Source: an uncultured Selenomonadaceae bacterium (GTDB lineage: Bacteria; Bacillota; Negativicutes; Selenomonadales; Selenomonadaceae). From it: 5,011 nt of DNA. The notes under the pieces were generated by a model that saw nothing but the letters and a program-made list of their open reading frames with translations, was not told where the DNA came from and ran no database searches. Position 1 is the first letter of the stretch. The number at the start of each line of letters is the position of its first letter. Location: NCBI GenBank assembly GCA_905236595.1, contig CAJORE010000127.1:1-5011 (forward strand), written 5' to 3'. Both the position numbers and the translations under genes were made by a program. Below, one piece after another: positions 1-5,011 of the stretch.

Positions 1-83
1 AGAACATCGGTATTCTTCGGCAACATTTCCGCCGTTTTTGTTTCGGTTCCCGTTCGGCTGTCAACCACCGTTTCCATCGCCAT
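1..83 (-). CDS. Start of an unidentified protein, cut by the window edge (27 codons seen)
   Basis: An ATG at 83 on the minus strand is preceded by an excellent ribosome binding site, GGAAGGAG (91-98), with 7 nt between it and the ATG. The frame stays open to the window edge. The visible residues begin MAMETVVDSRTGTETK and continue with 'TAEMLPKNTDV'. They are polar, with many Thr and Glu, and show no signal peptide, so unlike the five upstream genes this product probably starts in the cytoplasm. A second in-frame ATG (77) is less well placed, at 13 nt. Too little is visible to name a family. Confidence 0.6.
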   Translation of the reverse strand, partial: MAMETVVDSRTGTETKTAEMLPKNTDV

Positions 84-218
84 CGCTTCGCTCCTTCCGT
101 CGATTATCTTAGAGCGCCGCTTGCCGCGTCGAACGTACGGTAAGCGGCGACACACAAACAATTTTTAGTGGAGCCGCAAAGATATATAAGCGCACCAAGA
201 ACGTATCCGCAGGTTTTG
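84..218. other. Non-coding gap of 135 bp with an imperfect hairpin
   Basis: This is the largest gap in the window. It contains a perfect 7-bp inverted repeat, GCCGCTT (116-122) and AAGCGGC (142-148), around a 19-nt loop that itself contains the palindrome CGTACG (134-139). No T-run follows on either strand, so it does not read as an ordinary intrinsic terminator. AT-rich patches (the TATATA stretch near 183-188 and the run of T at 162-166) could hold a promoter for the leftmost gene, but no convincing -35/-10 pair was found. Whether the leftmost gene belongs to the same transcript is therefore open. Confidence 0.4.
91..98 (-). promoter_or_regulatory. Ribosome binding site of the leftmost partial gene
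   Basis: The minus strand reads GGAAGGAG, 7 nt before the ATG at 83. This site is the main evidence that the truncated reading frame at the window edge is a real gene. Confidence 0.6.
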
Positions 219-1595
219 CTATCTGTTTCCGATGGCGGCAAGCGCTCCGGCCACGTTGCCCAAAGTATTCCAAAAGTTGCCGCCGCCGCTTCGGTGTTCT
301 CGTTTTTTCGTCGGTTTGTCGTCATCGGTGTCCGGCGACGTATCGCCGCTTAAATATTTGCCGACGCGCTTATAAAATGCCTTAACCATGTGCCGACACG
401 CATCGCCGTTCTTATCGTCGGCTTCGGCACGATTGAACGTCAACAGGATCCTGCCGTTCTTGTCCGTCAGATTAAGCGTGCCGCCCACATGAGCCGTGTA
501 AACATAATGACCGAAGTGATCGTTTATGACGGTTTTCCAATTGGATATGGTCATTTCATGTTCGTTGCCATTGGCATCGCGCCATTTTTGCTTACGCGAG
601 TCAATCAAATAGTTGCTGGTCGTAGCATAGGGCGCGACCCAACTCCGCGTCTCGTCCCAACGGTCAACCGAACCCGTCACGTAATAATCGGCGACGGGCG
701 CCGCGGCACTTGTCGAATCGGGGTACAAAAACCGCGCCCCCTTTATCCGCACGGCGCCATCCATAACGGCGTAATCGACCGCCCGTCCGACGTATTCATC
801 GCCGCCGCTGACATTTGCCGGAACATGGATGGGCTTAAAAGATATTTTGGCTCCCGTGCCGCCCTTGTCCTTGCCGTCGTTTTTCTTTATTTCTTTTATG
901 TCTTTGCGAAATTCGTCAACAAGGTTTTGAAACATTTTCTCCGTGCTTATGAAGTAAATGTGATGCTTGTTGACATACGTCAAAACTTTTCGCCCCGCCT
1001 CGGTGTACATGGTATGTTCCATTTCCATGTGCCGCAGTTGCATGAGTTTTTCCGGGATAAGATGATGCTCCGTCCATGTTTTTTCGTTATAGGTACGGTT
1101 GCCTTGGGGGCCGTTCTTTTCCTCGGTCCATGAGCGCATTTGCACGTTGACATAAGTTGCCGGCGATATATGCTCCTCCACGCGATTGCCGCGAATTATC
1201 GGCACCAAGTAGGCGTCGGCCATGGTTATATCTTCCACGGCTTTGCCGCGTGCCGCCTCATTGGGGAAATGTTCGTAAAGCGGTTTGTATTTGTCGGCAT
1301 CGGCGCGGATTTGATTGTTTTCAGCCAACGGACTGCCCAAATCCACCGTGACGTATTTTAATTTGCGGACAAATTTTTTGTCAAGATAATCGTTCATCTT
1401 GTAAATTTCCGAACGCTCATTGTCGCTCAACAAGTACTCGTACTCGTTGCCCTTGGTGGCCAAGGGAAAAATGACAAGTTTTTTGTATTTTGGTACATTG
1501 GCGTTTTTATCGACCCACATTTGTCCGTAAGCGAACGCCGTCGCAGGAAGCATCGCCGTGCAAAGCATACCGGCAATGATCTTTTTGATGTTCAT
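219..1595 (-). CDS. Exported two-module protein of unknown function with charged, Gly-rich tail (458 aa)
   Basis: Signal peptide at 1-22 (MNIKK, cleavage after AFA). I do not recognise a named family. The mature protein looks like two related modules. Module 1 (about 38-236) starts with strand 'KKLVIFPLA', has 'ADAYLVPIIRGNRVEE' at 126-141, W174, then 'TEAGRKVLTYV' at 198-208 and a helix 'MFQNLVDEFRKDIKEI' at 221-236. A Lys/Gly linker (238-250) follows. Module 2 (about 251-415) has 'ADYYVTGSVDRWDET' at 302-316, W353, 'TDKNGRILLTFNR' at 377-389 and a helix 'HMVKAFYKRVGKYL' at 402-415. The order and spacing match between modules (AD to GR is 75 and 79 residues), and the second module also fits the strand-hairpin-helix plan of the upstream genes. 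The tail (416-458) is Asp-rich, then basic, then Gly-rich, ending in a weakly hydrophobic 'FWNTLGNVAGALAAIGNR'. AGGGGG lies 9 nt before the ATG. It is the last of the five exported genes. Confidence 0.88.
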   Translation of the reverse strand: MNIKKIIAGMLCTAMLPATAFAYGQMWVDKNANVPKYKKLVIFPLATKGNEYEYLLSDNERSEIYKMNDYLDKKFVRKLKYVTVDLGSPLAENNQIRADADKYKPLYEHFPNEAARGKAVEDITMADAYLVPIIRGNRVEEHISPATYVNVQMRSWTEEKNGPQGNRTYNEKTWTEHHLIPEKLMQLRHMEMEHTMYTEAGRKVLTYVNKHHIYFISTEKMFQNLVDEFRKDIKEIKKNDGKDKGGTGAKISFKPIHVPANVSGGDEYVGRAVDYAVMDGAVRIKGARFLYPDSTSAAAPVADYYVTGSVDRWDETRSWVAPYATTSNYLIDSRKQKWRDANGNEHEMTISNWKTVINDHFGHYVYTAHVGGTLNLTDKNGRILLTFNRAEADDKNGDACRHMVKAFYKRVGKYLSGDTSPDTDDDKPTKKREHRSGGGNFWNTLGNVAGALAAIGNR

Positions 1596-1618
1596 CGGGA
1601 AAATCCCCCTTGATTATA
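1596..1618 (-). promoter_or_regulatory. Ribosome binding site and possible -10 box before the 458-aa gene
   Basis: The minus strand has AGGGGG (1605-1610) 9 nt before the ATG. That site is part of a short inverted repeat, GGGA-TTT-TCCC (1597-1607), which could partly hide it. A perfect TATAAT (1613-1618) stands just upstream, but no good -35 box is found at 16-18 nt: TTACCC lies 15 nt and TTACTT 19 nt upstream. A start from this box would also leave a leader of only about 15 nt. The ribosome binding site is credible; the promoter is a weak suggestion. Confidence 0.3.
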
Positions 1619-1663
1619 TGAAAGGAAAACGAAGGGTAAGTAAATTTCTTTTGCCGCAAAGTG

Positions 1664-2290
1664 CTACACTTTCGCGGCTATTTTTTTCGCTATTTCGCCG
1701 GTGGCTTGCTCCAAGGCTTCATCAAGACATTCGTCGGAAATTTCTTCCGCCCCCACGCGGAACACTTTACCCAGTCGGTTAATCCGGGAATTGGCTTTGC
1801 CCGTACCCGTCGCCACAAACACAGCCCGCCCGGTTTTCGTATCGACAATCCGCACCGACAAATCCGCCCGAACCTGAAAATTTTTCATTATTGCCGCTTC
1901 GCCGCGACTTATTGTGAAATTGGTCAAATAACCGTATACGAGATAATCGGGTCGTACGTTAAAATCCGTCATAACTCCCGCCGTATCGCCCAAGTCTAAC
2001 TTTCGCAAGTATGTTTCGTCCACACGAGCCGAAAAAGCTTCGGGGCTGATGTCGATAACGTCATAACCGCGTGCGCCCAAAACATTTTGCAACTCAAAAA
2101 GCATGACTTCGTTAAATACTTTGAAATGCTCTACGCGCTCCTCGTTCAAATTCGTATCTTTGACGCGGCTCAAACAGCCGACAATGCCGAAGGTTTCGCT
2201 TGCCGACGCCGTATTTACGAACTGCGGCGACAATCCCGCCATAAAAAAGGCCAGAACGATGGCGCCCATCGCCGCAATTTTTTTTCGCAC
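1664..2290 (-). CDS. Exported CsgG-like protein, paralogue of the 3196-3864 gene (208 aa)
   Basis: With the start at GTG 2290 the protein begins MRKK followed by a hydrophobic core and ends its signal peptide at ASA (28-30). The mature part has a first strand 'TFGIVGCLSRVKDTN' (33-47), a long helix to 'VLGARGYDVIDISP' (70-83), and 'VRPDYLVYGYLTNF' (112-125). The hairpin 'VRIVDTKTGRAVFVATGTGK' (146-165) and a C-terminal helix 'DECLDEALEQATGEIAKKI' (186-204) follow. Counted by eye, the last 60 or so residues share about one third identity with the 3196-3864 protein, including 'TGR', 'G-x-GK' and 'EALEQA'. The overall plan also recalls GNA1162-type lipoproteins, but there is no lipid attachment site: the 'IVGC' at 36-39 is inside the first strand of the mature domain. 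It starts 42 nt after the preceding stop. Role unknown; a periplasmic partner of the neighbouring gene products is inferred. Confidence 0.9.
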   Translation of the reverse strand: MRKKIAAMGAIVLAFFMAGLSPQFVNTASASETFGIVGCLSRVKDTNLNEERVEHFKVFNEVMLFELQNVLGARGYDVIDISPEAFSARVDETYLRKLDLGDTAGVMTDFNVRPDYLVYGYLTNFTISRGEAAIMKNFQVRADLSVRIVDTKTGRAVFVATGTGKANSRINRLGKVFRVGAEEISDECLDEALEQATGEIAKKIAAKV

Positions 2291-2294
2291 CGTA

Positions 2295-2303
2295 ATCACC
2301 GCC
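2295..2303 (-). promoter_or_regulatory. Extended Shine-Dalgarno that decides GTG 2290 as the start
   Basis: The minus strand reads GGCGGTGAT, matching the extended anti-16S complement GGAGGTGAT at eight of nine bases, with 8 nt between GGCGG and the GTG at 2290. The other GTG, at 2299, overlaps this site and would leave only 2 nt after GAGGGG. The 2290 start also gives a cleaner signal peptide N terminus (MRKK). A start at 2299 would add only three residues. Confidence 0.6.
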
Positions 2304-2332
2304 CCTCATATTTTTTTTGCGAACCCGGCTTG

Positions 2333-3145
2333 TCACACAGCTTTTTTGGCGCTGCCGCACAAATCCTTAACCGTTTCTTGCGCTTGGACTTCAAAGAGAC
2401 ATTGAAGCAAATTTTGCACCGTTGCCGCTTGTCCGTAGCGGCCGATAAGACTTAAAATTTGGCTGGTCTTATCCTTTTCGTTCAAGCCTTCGTAAACCAT
2501 GCCCGTCTGCGTATTGACGAGGTAGAAATTCGATACCGTGCGCAGTTTTTTGGCGCGGAACTCGTTTACATTGACATGGGACGAAAACAAAGAATGTTTC
2601 AGACGCGCATCAACTTCTTGCAAATTGCAAAAGAGCAAATACTTGACGCCGTATTTCTCGCCCATCTCCCGCGCCGCCGCCGTACTGTCGGCGTGTATGC
2701 GGTAGGGCTTAAACTTGCCGGCGCGCCGCGCTTTCATTTTTTCCTCATCCCAAAAATATTCTTTGCCAAAACGCGCCCGCGCATGACGAATCATCGGTGC
2801 ATTGGCGCGCTCGACTTCAAACAACGGGCCGTAGGCAATGCAATCCTTGTGAATAAGCGCAAACGTTGCATCGTCGCCGCTCAATTCTTCACCCGGCAAC
2901 CCCGTTGACAAATACACCTGCACGTTGAAATCCTGCACGGTGTTCAGGGCGTCGGCCATCTCTTCGCGAAAAGTTTCCAAAAAAGACGGTTGCAATTCGT
3001 GTTCACCATAGCCGTTCACCTCGGCCAAAAGCAACCCCGGCCCGTTCGCGTTGCCGGAAGTGAATGCGGCAAACGTCGTCGGTGCGGCGCCGAACATGAA
3101 CAGCGTCGCCGTCAGTAACATCGTCGCCAAAAATTTTTTCAGCAT
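2333..3145 (-). CDS. Exported protein of unknown function, divergent CsgG-like fold (270 aa)
   Basis: Signal peptide at residues 1-26 (MLKK, hydrophobic core, TTFA cleavage). I do not recognise a named family. The order of elements nevertheless follows the neighbours: a first strand 'GPGLLLAEVNGYG' (35-47), a helix 'FLETFREEMADAL' (55-67), then 'AAAREMGEKYGVKYLLFCNLQEV' (156-178), matching 'GKLLGAQYMVLGSVT' of the CsgG-like gene. The hairpin 'SNFYLVNTQTGMVYEG' (205-220) and a last helix rich in Gln and Leu (about 239-262) follow. Between the first helix and the middle strand lies an insertion of about 60 residues (roughly 95-152) with a basic and aromatic segment 'MKARRAGKFKPYR'. Four cysteines (102, 173, 249, 263) are present in the mature protein, unlike its neighbours, so a disulfide is possible. 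The ATG at 3145 is preferred: GGAG lies 6 nt upstream and the signal peptide starts there, whereas the longer reading would use TTG at 3169 without a good site. The gene begins 50 nt after the CsgG-like gene. Confidence 0.87.
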   Translation of the reverse strand: MLKKFLATMLLTATLFMFGAAPTTFAAFTSGNANGPGLLLAEVNGYGEHELQPSFLETFREEMADALNTVQDFNVQVYLSTGLPGEELSGDDATFALIHKDCIAYGPLFEVERANAPMIRHARARFGKEYFWDEEKMKARRAGKFKPYRIHADSTAAAREMGEKYGVKYLLFCNLQEVDARLKHSLFSSHVNVNEFRAKKLRTVSNFYLVNTQTGMVYEGLNEKDKTSQILSLIGRYGQAATVQNLLQCLFEVQAQETVKDLCGSAKKAV

Positions 3146-3195
3146 AATCCTCTCCGTAATCGACCGCAAACACCCACCGGTTCAAAGAGCCTTGG

Positions 3196-3864
3196 TCAGC
3201 GTTTGCCGCCCCTCAACATACTCATCAGACCCCGTTGCCCGGTTATGGCATCATCGGCGGCCTGCTCCAAAGCCTCATGGACATCCTCGTCGTCCACTTC
3301 CGCCGTGCCGATGTGCAATGTGCGGCTCGGTGCGCGGCGCCGCTCCTTGCCGGACTTGCCCATGCCGCGTCCCGCCAGAACCACTCGCCCGGTTTCAACT
3401 TCGACCATGCGTACATAAACATGGGCAAAAACTTGATAACTGTTGCCGGAAAAGGAATTGGTCTTCGTCTTTGTCGAAAGACTGGTCACGCTGCCAAGCA
3501 CCATATATTGAGCGCCCAACAGCTTGCCGATTTTCGCCGCACTCGCCTCGTCGATAAGCCCCGTTTTGCCGAGCGCCATTTCGTCGATTAACGCATCAAG
3601 CCGCTCCCGCTCAATCATGTTGAACATACCGGTCATAACCAAATTCATATCCGCCGCATCACGAGCCAAAGATATGTCCATACGGTCATCAAGGTCGTTT
3701 TTAATGACGGTCTTATTCGTAAACGGCACCACCGCCACCGTCGGATAATCCGCCAAACCGGCAAAGGCGGGCTTGGTCGGCACAAACAGCGCCGCGCACA
3801 ATACTATAAGCAAAAGGATTCCGTGCCAAATATTGTTTCGTAGCCAAAACATTCGCGAAAACAT
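3196..3864 (-). CDS. CsgG-family exported protein without lipobox (222 codons)
   Basis: This is the clearest family match in the window. An N-terminal hydrophobic stretch (about 15-28) ends in AFA at 33-35, a type I signal peptide. The mature part starts with the CsgG-like strand 'YPTVAVVPFTNKT' (40-52), followed by 'FNMIERERLDALIDE' (81-95), which matches the CsgG helix region carrying E-R-x-x-L. Next comes 'AAKIGKLLGAQYMVLGSVTSL' (109-129), the hairpin 'VRMVEVETGRVVLAG' (151-165), and a final acidic helix 'EDVHEALEQAADDAI' (about 193-207). In E. coli, CsgG is a lipoprotein that forms the outer-membrane curli export pore. Here no Cys sits in a lipobox, and the segment where CsgG has its transmembrane hairpins (about 128-150) is polar and rich in Ser, Thr and Asn. 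A periplasmic, non-pore role is therefore more likely (inference). The start ATG has a G-rich ribosome binding site that begins directly at the stop of the preceding gene, which suggests translational coupling. Confidence 0.92.
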   Translation of the reverse strand: MFSRMFWLRNNIWHGILLLIVLCAALFVPTKPAFAGLADYPTVAVVPFTNKTVIKNDLDDRMDISLARDAADMNLVMTGMFNMIERERLDALIDEMALGKTGLIDEASAAKIGKLLGAQYMVLGSVTSLSTKTKTNSFSGNSYQVFAHVYVRMVEVETGRVVLAGRGMGKSGKERRRAPSRTLHIGTAEVDDEDVHEALEQAADDAITGQRGLMSMLRGGKR

Positions 3865-3867
3865 CTG

Positions 3868-3879
3868 TGACCGCCCCCT
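3868..3879 (-). promoter_or_regulatory. Ribosome binding site of the CsgG-like gene, next to the upstream stop codon
   Basis: The minus strand reads AGGGGGCGGTCA between the TAA of the upstream gene and the ATG at 3864. GGCGG ends 6 nt before the ATG. It is very similar to the site in front of the 208-aa paralogue (AGGGGCGGTGA near 2296-2306), so the two related genes share their translation leader as well as their C-terminal protein sequence. Confidence 0.7.
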
Positions 3880-4974
3880 TTATGAAACGATTAACGTCGC
3901 ACTTGCCGCACTCATGCCGTCCGCAAAAACACCCAAGCGCGTGCGGCTTTTCAGGGCTTGCACCAAGGCGCTTGCCGTCATGGAAGTGTCAACGGCGATC
4001 TTCGCCCGGCCGCCGTTTTGTTCGCGCAGAAACACGTTATTGACGCCGGGGATGCTCTTTAAGTCGTTGACCAACTGCGTCAACGTGTTATCGCTGCCCC
4101 TTATGACGGCGGTAACCTGTATGCCGCCGGTATCGGCATTGGCACCGATGCGGCGAAATTTTTCCTCAACCTTGACCGACGCCTGCCGCGCAATGTCTTT
4201 CATCGCCTCGCGCTCGGCGTAACCGGGATTTGCTTCCATGCTCTTGCTGTCAACGGTGAAGGTGGACAACACGTCACCGGTGTCAAGGCGAATAATTTTG
4301 GCCGTCATCTCGGCGCGGCCGGAATTTAACGGCGTCTGCCGATAACCGCCCTTAAAATCGGGGATAACCACACCGGCGCTTTCGGCACTTGTTTTGCCCA
4401 AAACGACGAAATCCGCCCCGAAGGACGCTCCGACGGTGTTGCCCGCCCCGCGCCCCTCTTGCAACGAACGGAGCATCTGCGCGTTGTTAAGCCCCGCGAC
4501 AACGTCGGCATCGACGATATGATTAAAGCCGGCGGAAATGAGGCTGTCCATCATTGCCGCCTCGACACGTTCCTCGTGTTTGGCCGATCCTTCGCGCAAA
4601 ACAATTATCGCAATGCGCGGATCGTTCAAGCTCATTATTGTCGATAAGCGCGACGCCAATGCCGAATTCTCCGACACTTCGACATCGGCTTTTATCGTAT
4701 ACATTCCGCCGACGCTCGACTCGTTCAAAATTTTGACGTCGGTAACAAATCCCGCCGCTTTCGTCAAAATTTCGTCCAACGCCAATTCCGATTCGTTGAC
4801 AAGCGTCCGCGAGTCAATGTAGGTACCAACGACCTCGGTAACGGCCACCCGCTTGACATCGGCCAAAGCGCTCGCCTTATCGCCGCCCACGCCTTCGACG
4901 GTTACCCGTTGCGCCGCCGCCGGCAACGCAAACGCGCAAATAACGGCAACAAGCGCAATTATTTTTCGCAACAT
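3880..4974 (-). CDS. Exported FlgT-N-like / CsgG-like multidomain protein (364 aa)
   Basis: Residues 1-21 form a type I signal peptide (MLRK, hydrophobic core, cleavage after AAA). Residues about 23-100 resemble the N-terminal domain of flagellar assembly protein FlgT: an early helix 'ALADVKRVAVTEVVGTYIDS', then 'AAGFVTDVKIL' and a 'YTIKADVEV' strand. Residues about 119-275 resemble the FlgT middle / CsgG fold, with strand 'PRIAIIVLRE', 'GADFVVLGKT' near 187-195, and the 'IIRLDTGDVL' hairpin near 227-236. Residues about 283-364 form a small alpha-beta domain that I cannot name ('IQVTAVIRG', 'LKSIPGVNNVFLRE'). The ATG at 4974 is chosen because GGAGG lies 9 nt upstream and the signal peptide begins there; a TTG farther upstream in frame is not needed. 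It is the first gene visible in the run and ends 15 nt before the CsgG-like gene. FlgT builds the flagellar H ring in Vibrio, but nothing here indicates flagella, so a flagellar role is not claimed. Domain calls are by eye. Confidence 0.88.
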   Translation of the reverse strand: MLRKIIALVAVICAFALPAAAQRVTVEGVGGDKASALADVKRVAVTEVVGTYIDSRTLVNESELALDEILTKAAGFVTDVKILNESSVGGMYTIKADVEVSENSALASRLSTIMSLNDPRIAIIVLREGSAKHEERVEAAMMDSLISAGFNHIVDADVVAGLNNAQMLRSLQEGRGAGNTVGASFGADFVVLGKTSAESAGVVIPDFKGGYRQTPLNSGRAEMTAKIIRLDTGDVLSTFTVDSKSMEANPGYAEREAMKDIARQASVKVEEKFRRIGANADTGGIQVTAVIRGSDNTLTQLVNDLKSIPGVNNVFLREQNGGRAKIAVDTSMTASALVQALKSRTRLGVFADGMSAASATLIVS

Positions 4975-4981
4975 ACGAATG

Positions 4982-4989
4982 CACCTCCC
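4982..4989 (-). promoter_or_regulatory. Ribosome binding site deciding the ATG start at 4974
   Basis: The minus strand reads GGGAGGTG here, an almost ideal Shine-Dalgarno sequence, with 9 nt between GGAGG and the ATG. It lies inside the longer in-frame reading that would start at TTG 5007, which argues that the longer form is not the real protein. The window ends about 22 nt farther upstream, so the operon promoter is not visible. Confidence 0.8.
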
Positions 4990-5011
4990 ATATTTCAAGA
5001 ACAACAATAAG

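Noticed and set aside
104..325. A 73-codon minus-strand frame overlapping the end of the 458-aa gene
   Set aside because: It is a shifted reading of the 3' end of that gene, has no ribosome binding site, and runs into the non-coding gap.
390..1133. A 247-codon open frame on the plus strand
   Set aside because: It lies wholly opposite the 458-aa gene, has no clear ribosome binding site or recognisable domain, and the minus-strand gene has a signal peptide, a Shine-Dalgarno site and operon context.
2174..2185. 'IVGC' in the 208-aa protein as a lipobox
   Set aside because: It is at residues 36-39, after a complete type I signal peptide, and lines up with the first strand of the mature domain in the paralogue.
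2311..2318. Run of eight T on the plus strand as a terminator
   Set aside because: No stem precedes it on the plus strand, nothing is transcribed in that direction, and on the coding strand it is a run of A just before a ribosome binding site.
2112..2360. An 82-codon minus-strand frame across the junction of the 270-aa and 208-aa genes
   Set aside because: It reads both real genes out of frame, and its product has no signal or domain; the real frames have clear features.
2459..2908. A 149-codon open frame on the plus strand
   Set aside because: It is opposite the 270-aa gene, with a basic, aromatic-rich composition typical of an antisense reading and no family likeness.
3146..3169. Longer start (TTG 3169) for the 270-aa gene
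   Set aside because: It would put eight polar residues before a complete signal peptide and would place the good ribosome binding site inside the coding sequence.
3051..3557. A 168-codon open frame on the plus strand
   Set aside because: It is opposite the 3' part of the CsgG-like gene and crosses a gene boundary; its Cys/Pro/Arg-rich product looks like a shadow reading.
4975..5007. Longer start (TTG 5007) for the 364-aa gene
   Set aside because: The ATG at 4974 has GGAGG at 9 nt and begins a normal signal peptide; the extension contains that ribosome binding site.

Overview
All supportable genes lie on the minus strand, reading from the right end of the window to the left. There are five complete genes in a row plus the first 27 codons of a sixth. 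Gaps between the five are short (15, 50, 42 and 68 nt) and I see no terminator between them, so they look like one operon. Each of the five proteins starts with a type I signal peptide with no usable lipobox. Each also carries, as far as I can read by eye, the same structural signature seen in the CsgG / FlgT-middle-domain / LpoB / GNA1162 group of periplasmic alpha-beta proteins: a first strand such as 'PTVAVVPF', a helix leading into a strand such as 'GAQYMVLGSVT', then a hairpin of the type 'VRxVDxxTGRxV', and a final helix.

Organism: exported proteins of this fold are typical of bacteria with an outer membrane. Base composition is moderate, roughly balanced between GC and AT. Ribosome binding sites are strong and G-rich, and one start is GTG. 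This fits a diderm Firmicute (Negativicutes-like) at least as well as a proteobacterium, but that placement is an inference and weakly held.

Layout in transcription order: (1) 4974-3880, a 364-aa protein with a FlgT N-terminal-like domain, a CsgG/FlgT-middle-like domain and a C-terminal domain I do not recognise; (2) 3864-3196, a 221-aa CsgG-family protein, the clearest family match; (3) 3145-2333, a 270-aa divergent relative with a charged insertion; (4) 2290-1664, a 208-aa relative whose C-terminal third is a visible paralogue of gene 2; (5) 1595-219, a 458-aa protein that appears to hold two copies of a related module plus a charged and Gly-rich tail. A non-coding gap (84-218) follows. Then comes the start of a polar protein without a signal peptide (83 to the window edge).

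Working idea: a tandem family of five divergent periplasmic proteins of one fold, without lipid anchors, could form a multi-subunit envelope assembly, for instance a hetero-oligomeric ring or a secretion/outer-membrane accessory. No curli genes (csgA, B, E, F) or flagellar genes are visible here, so function cannot be assigned from context.
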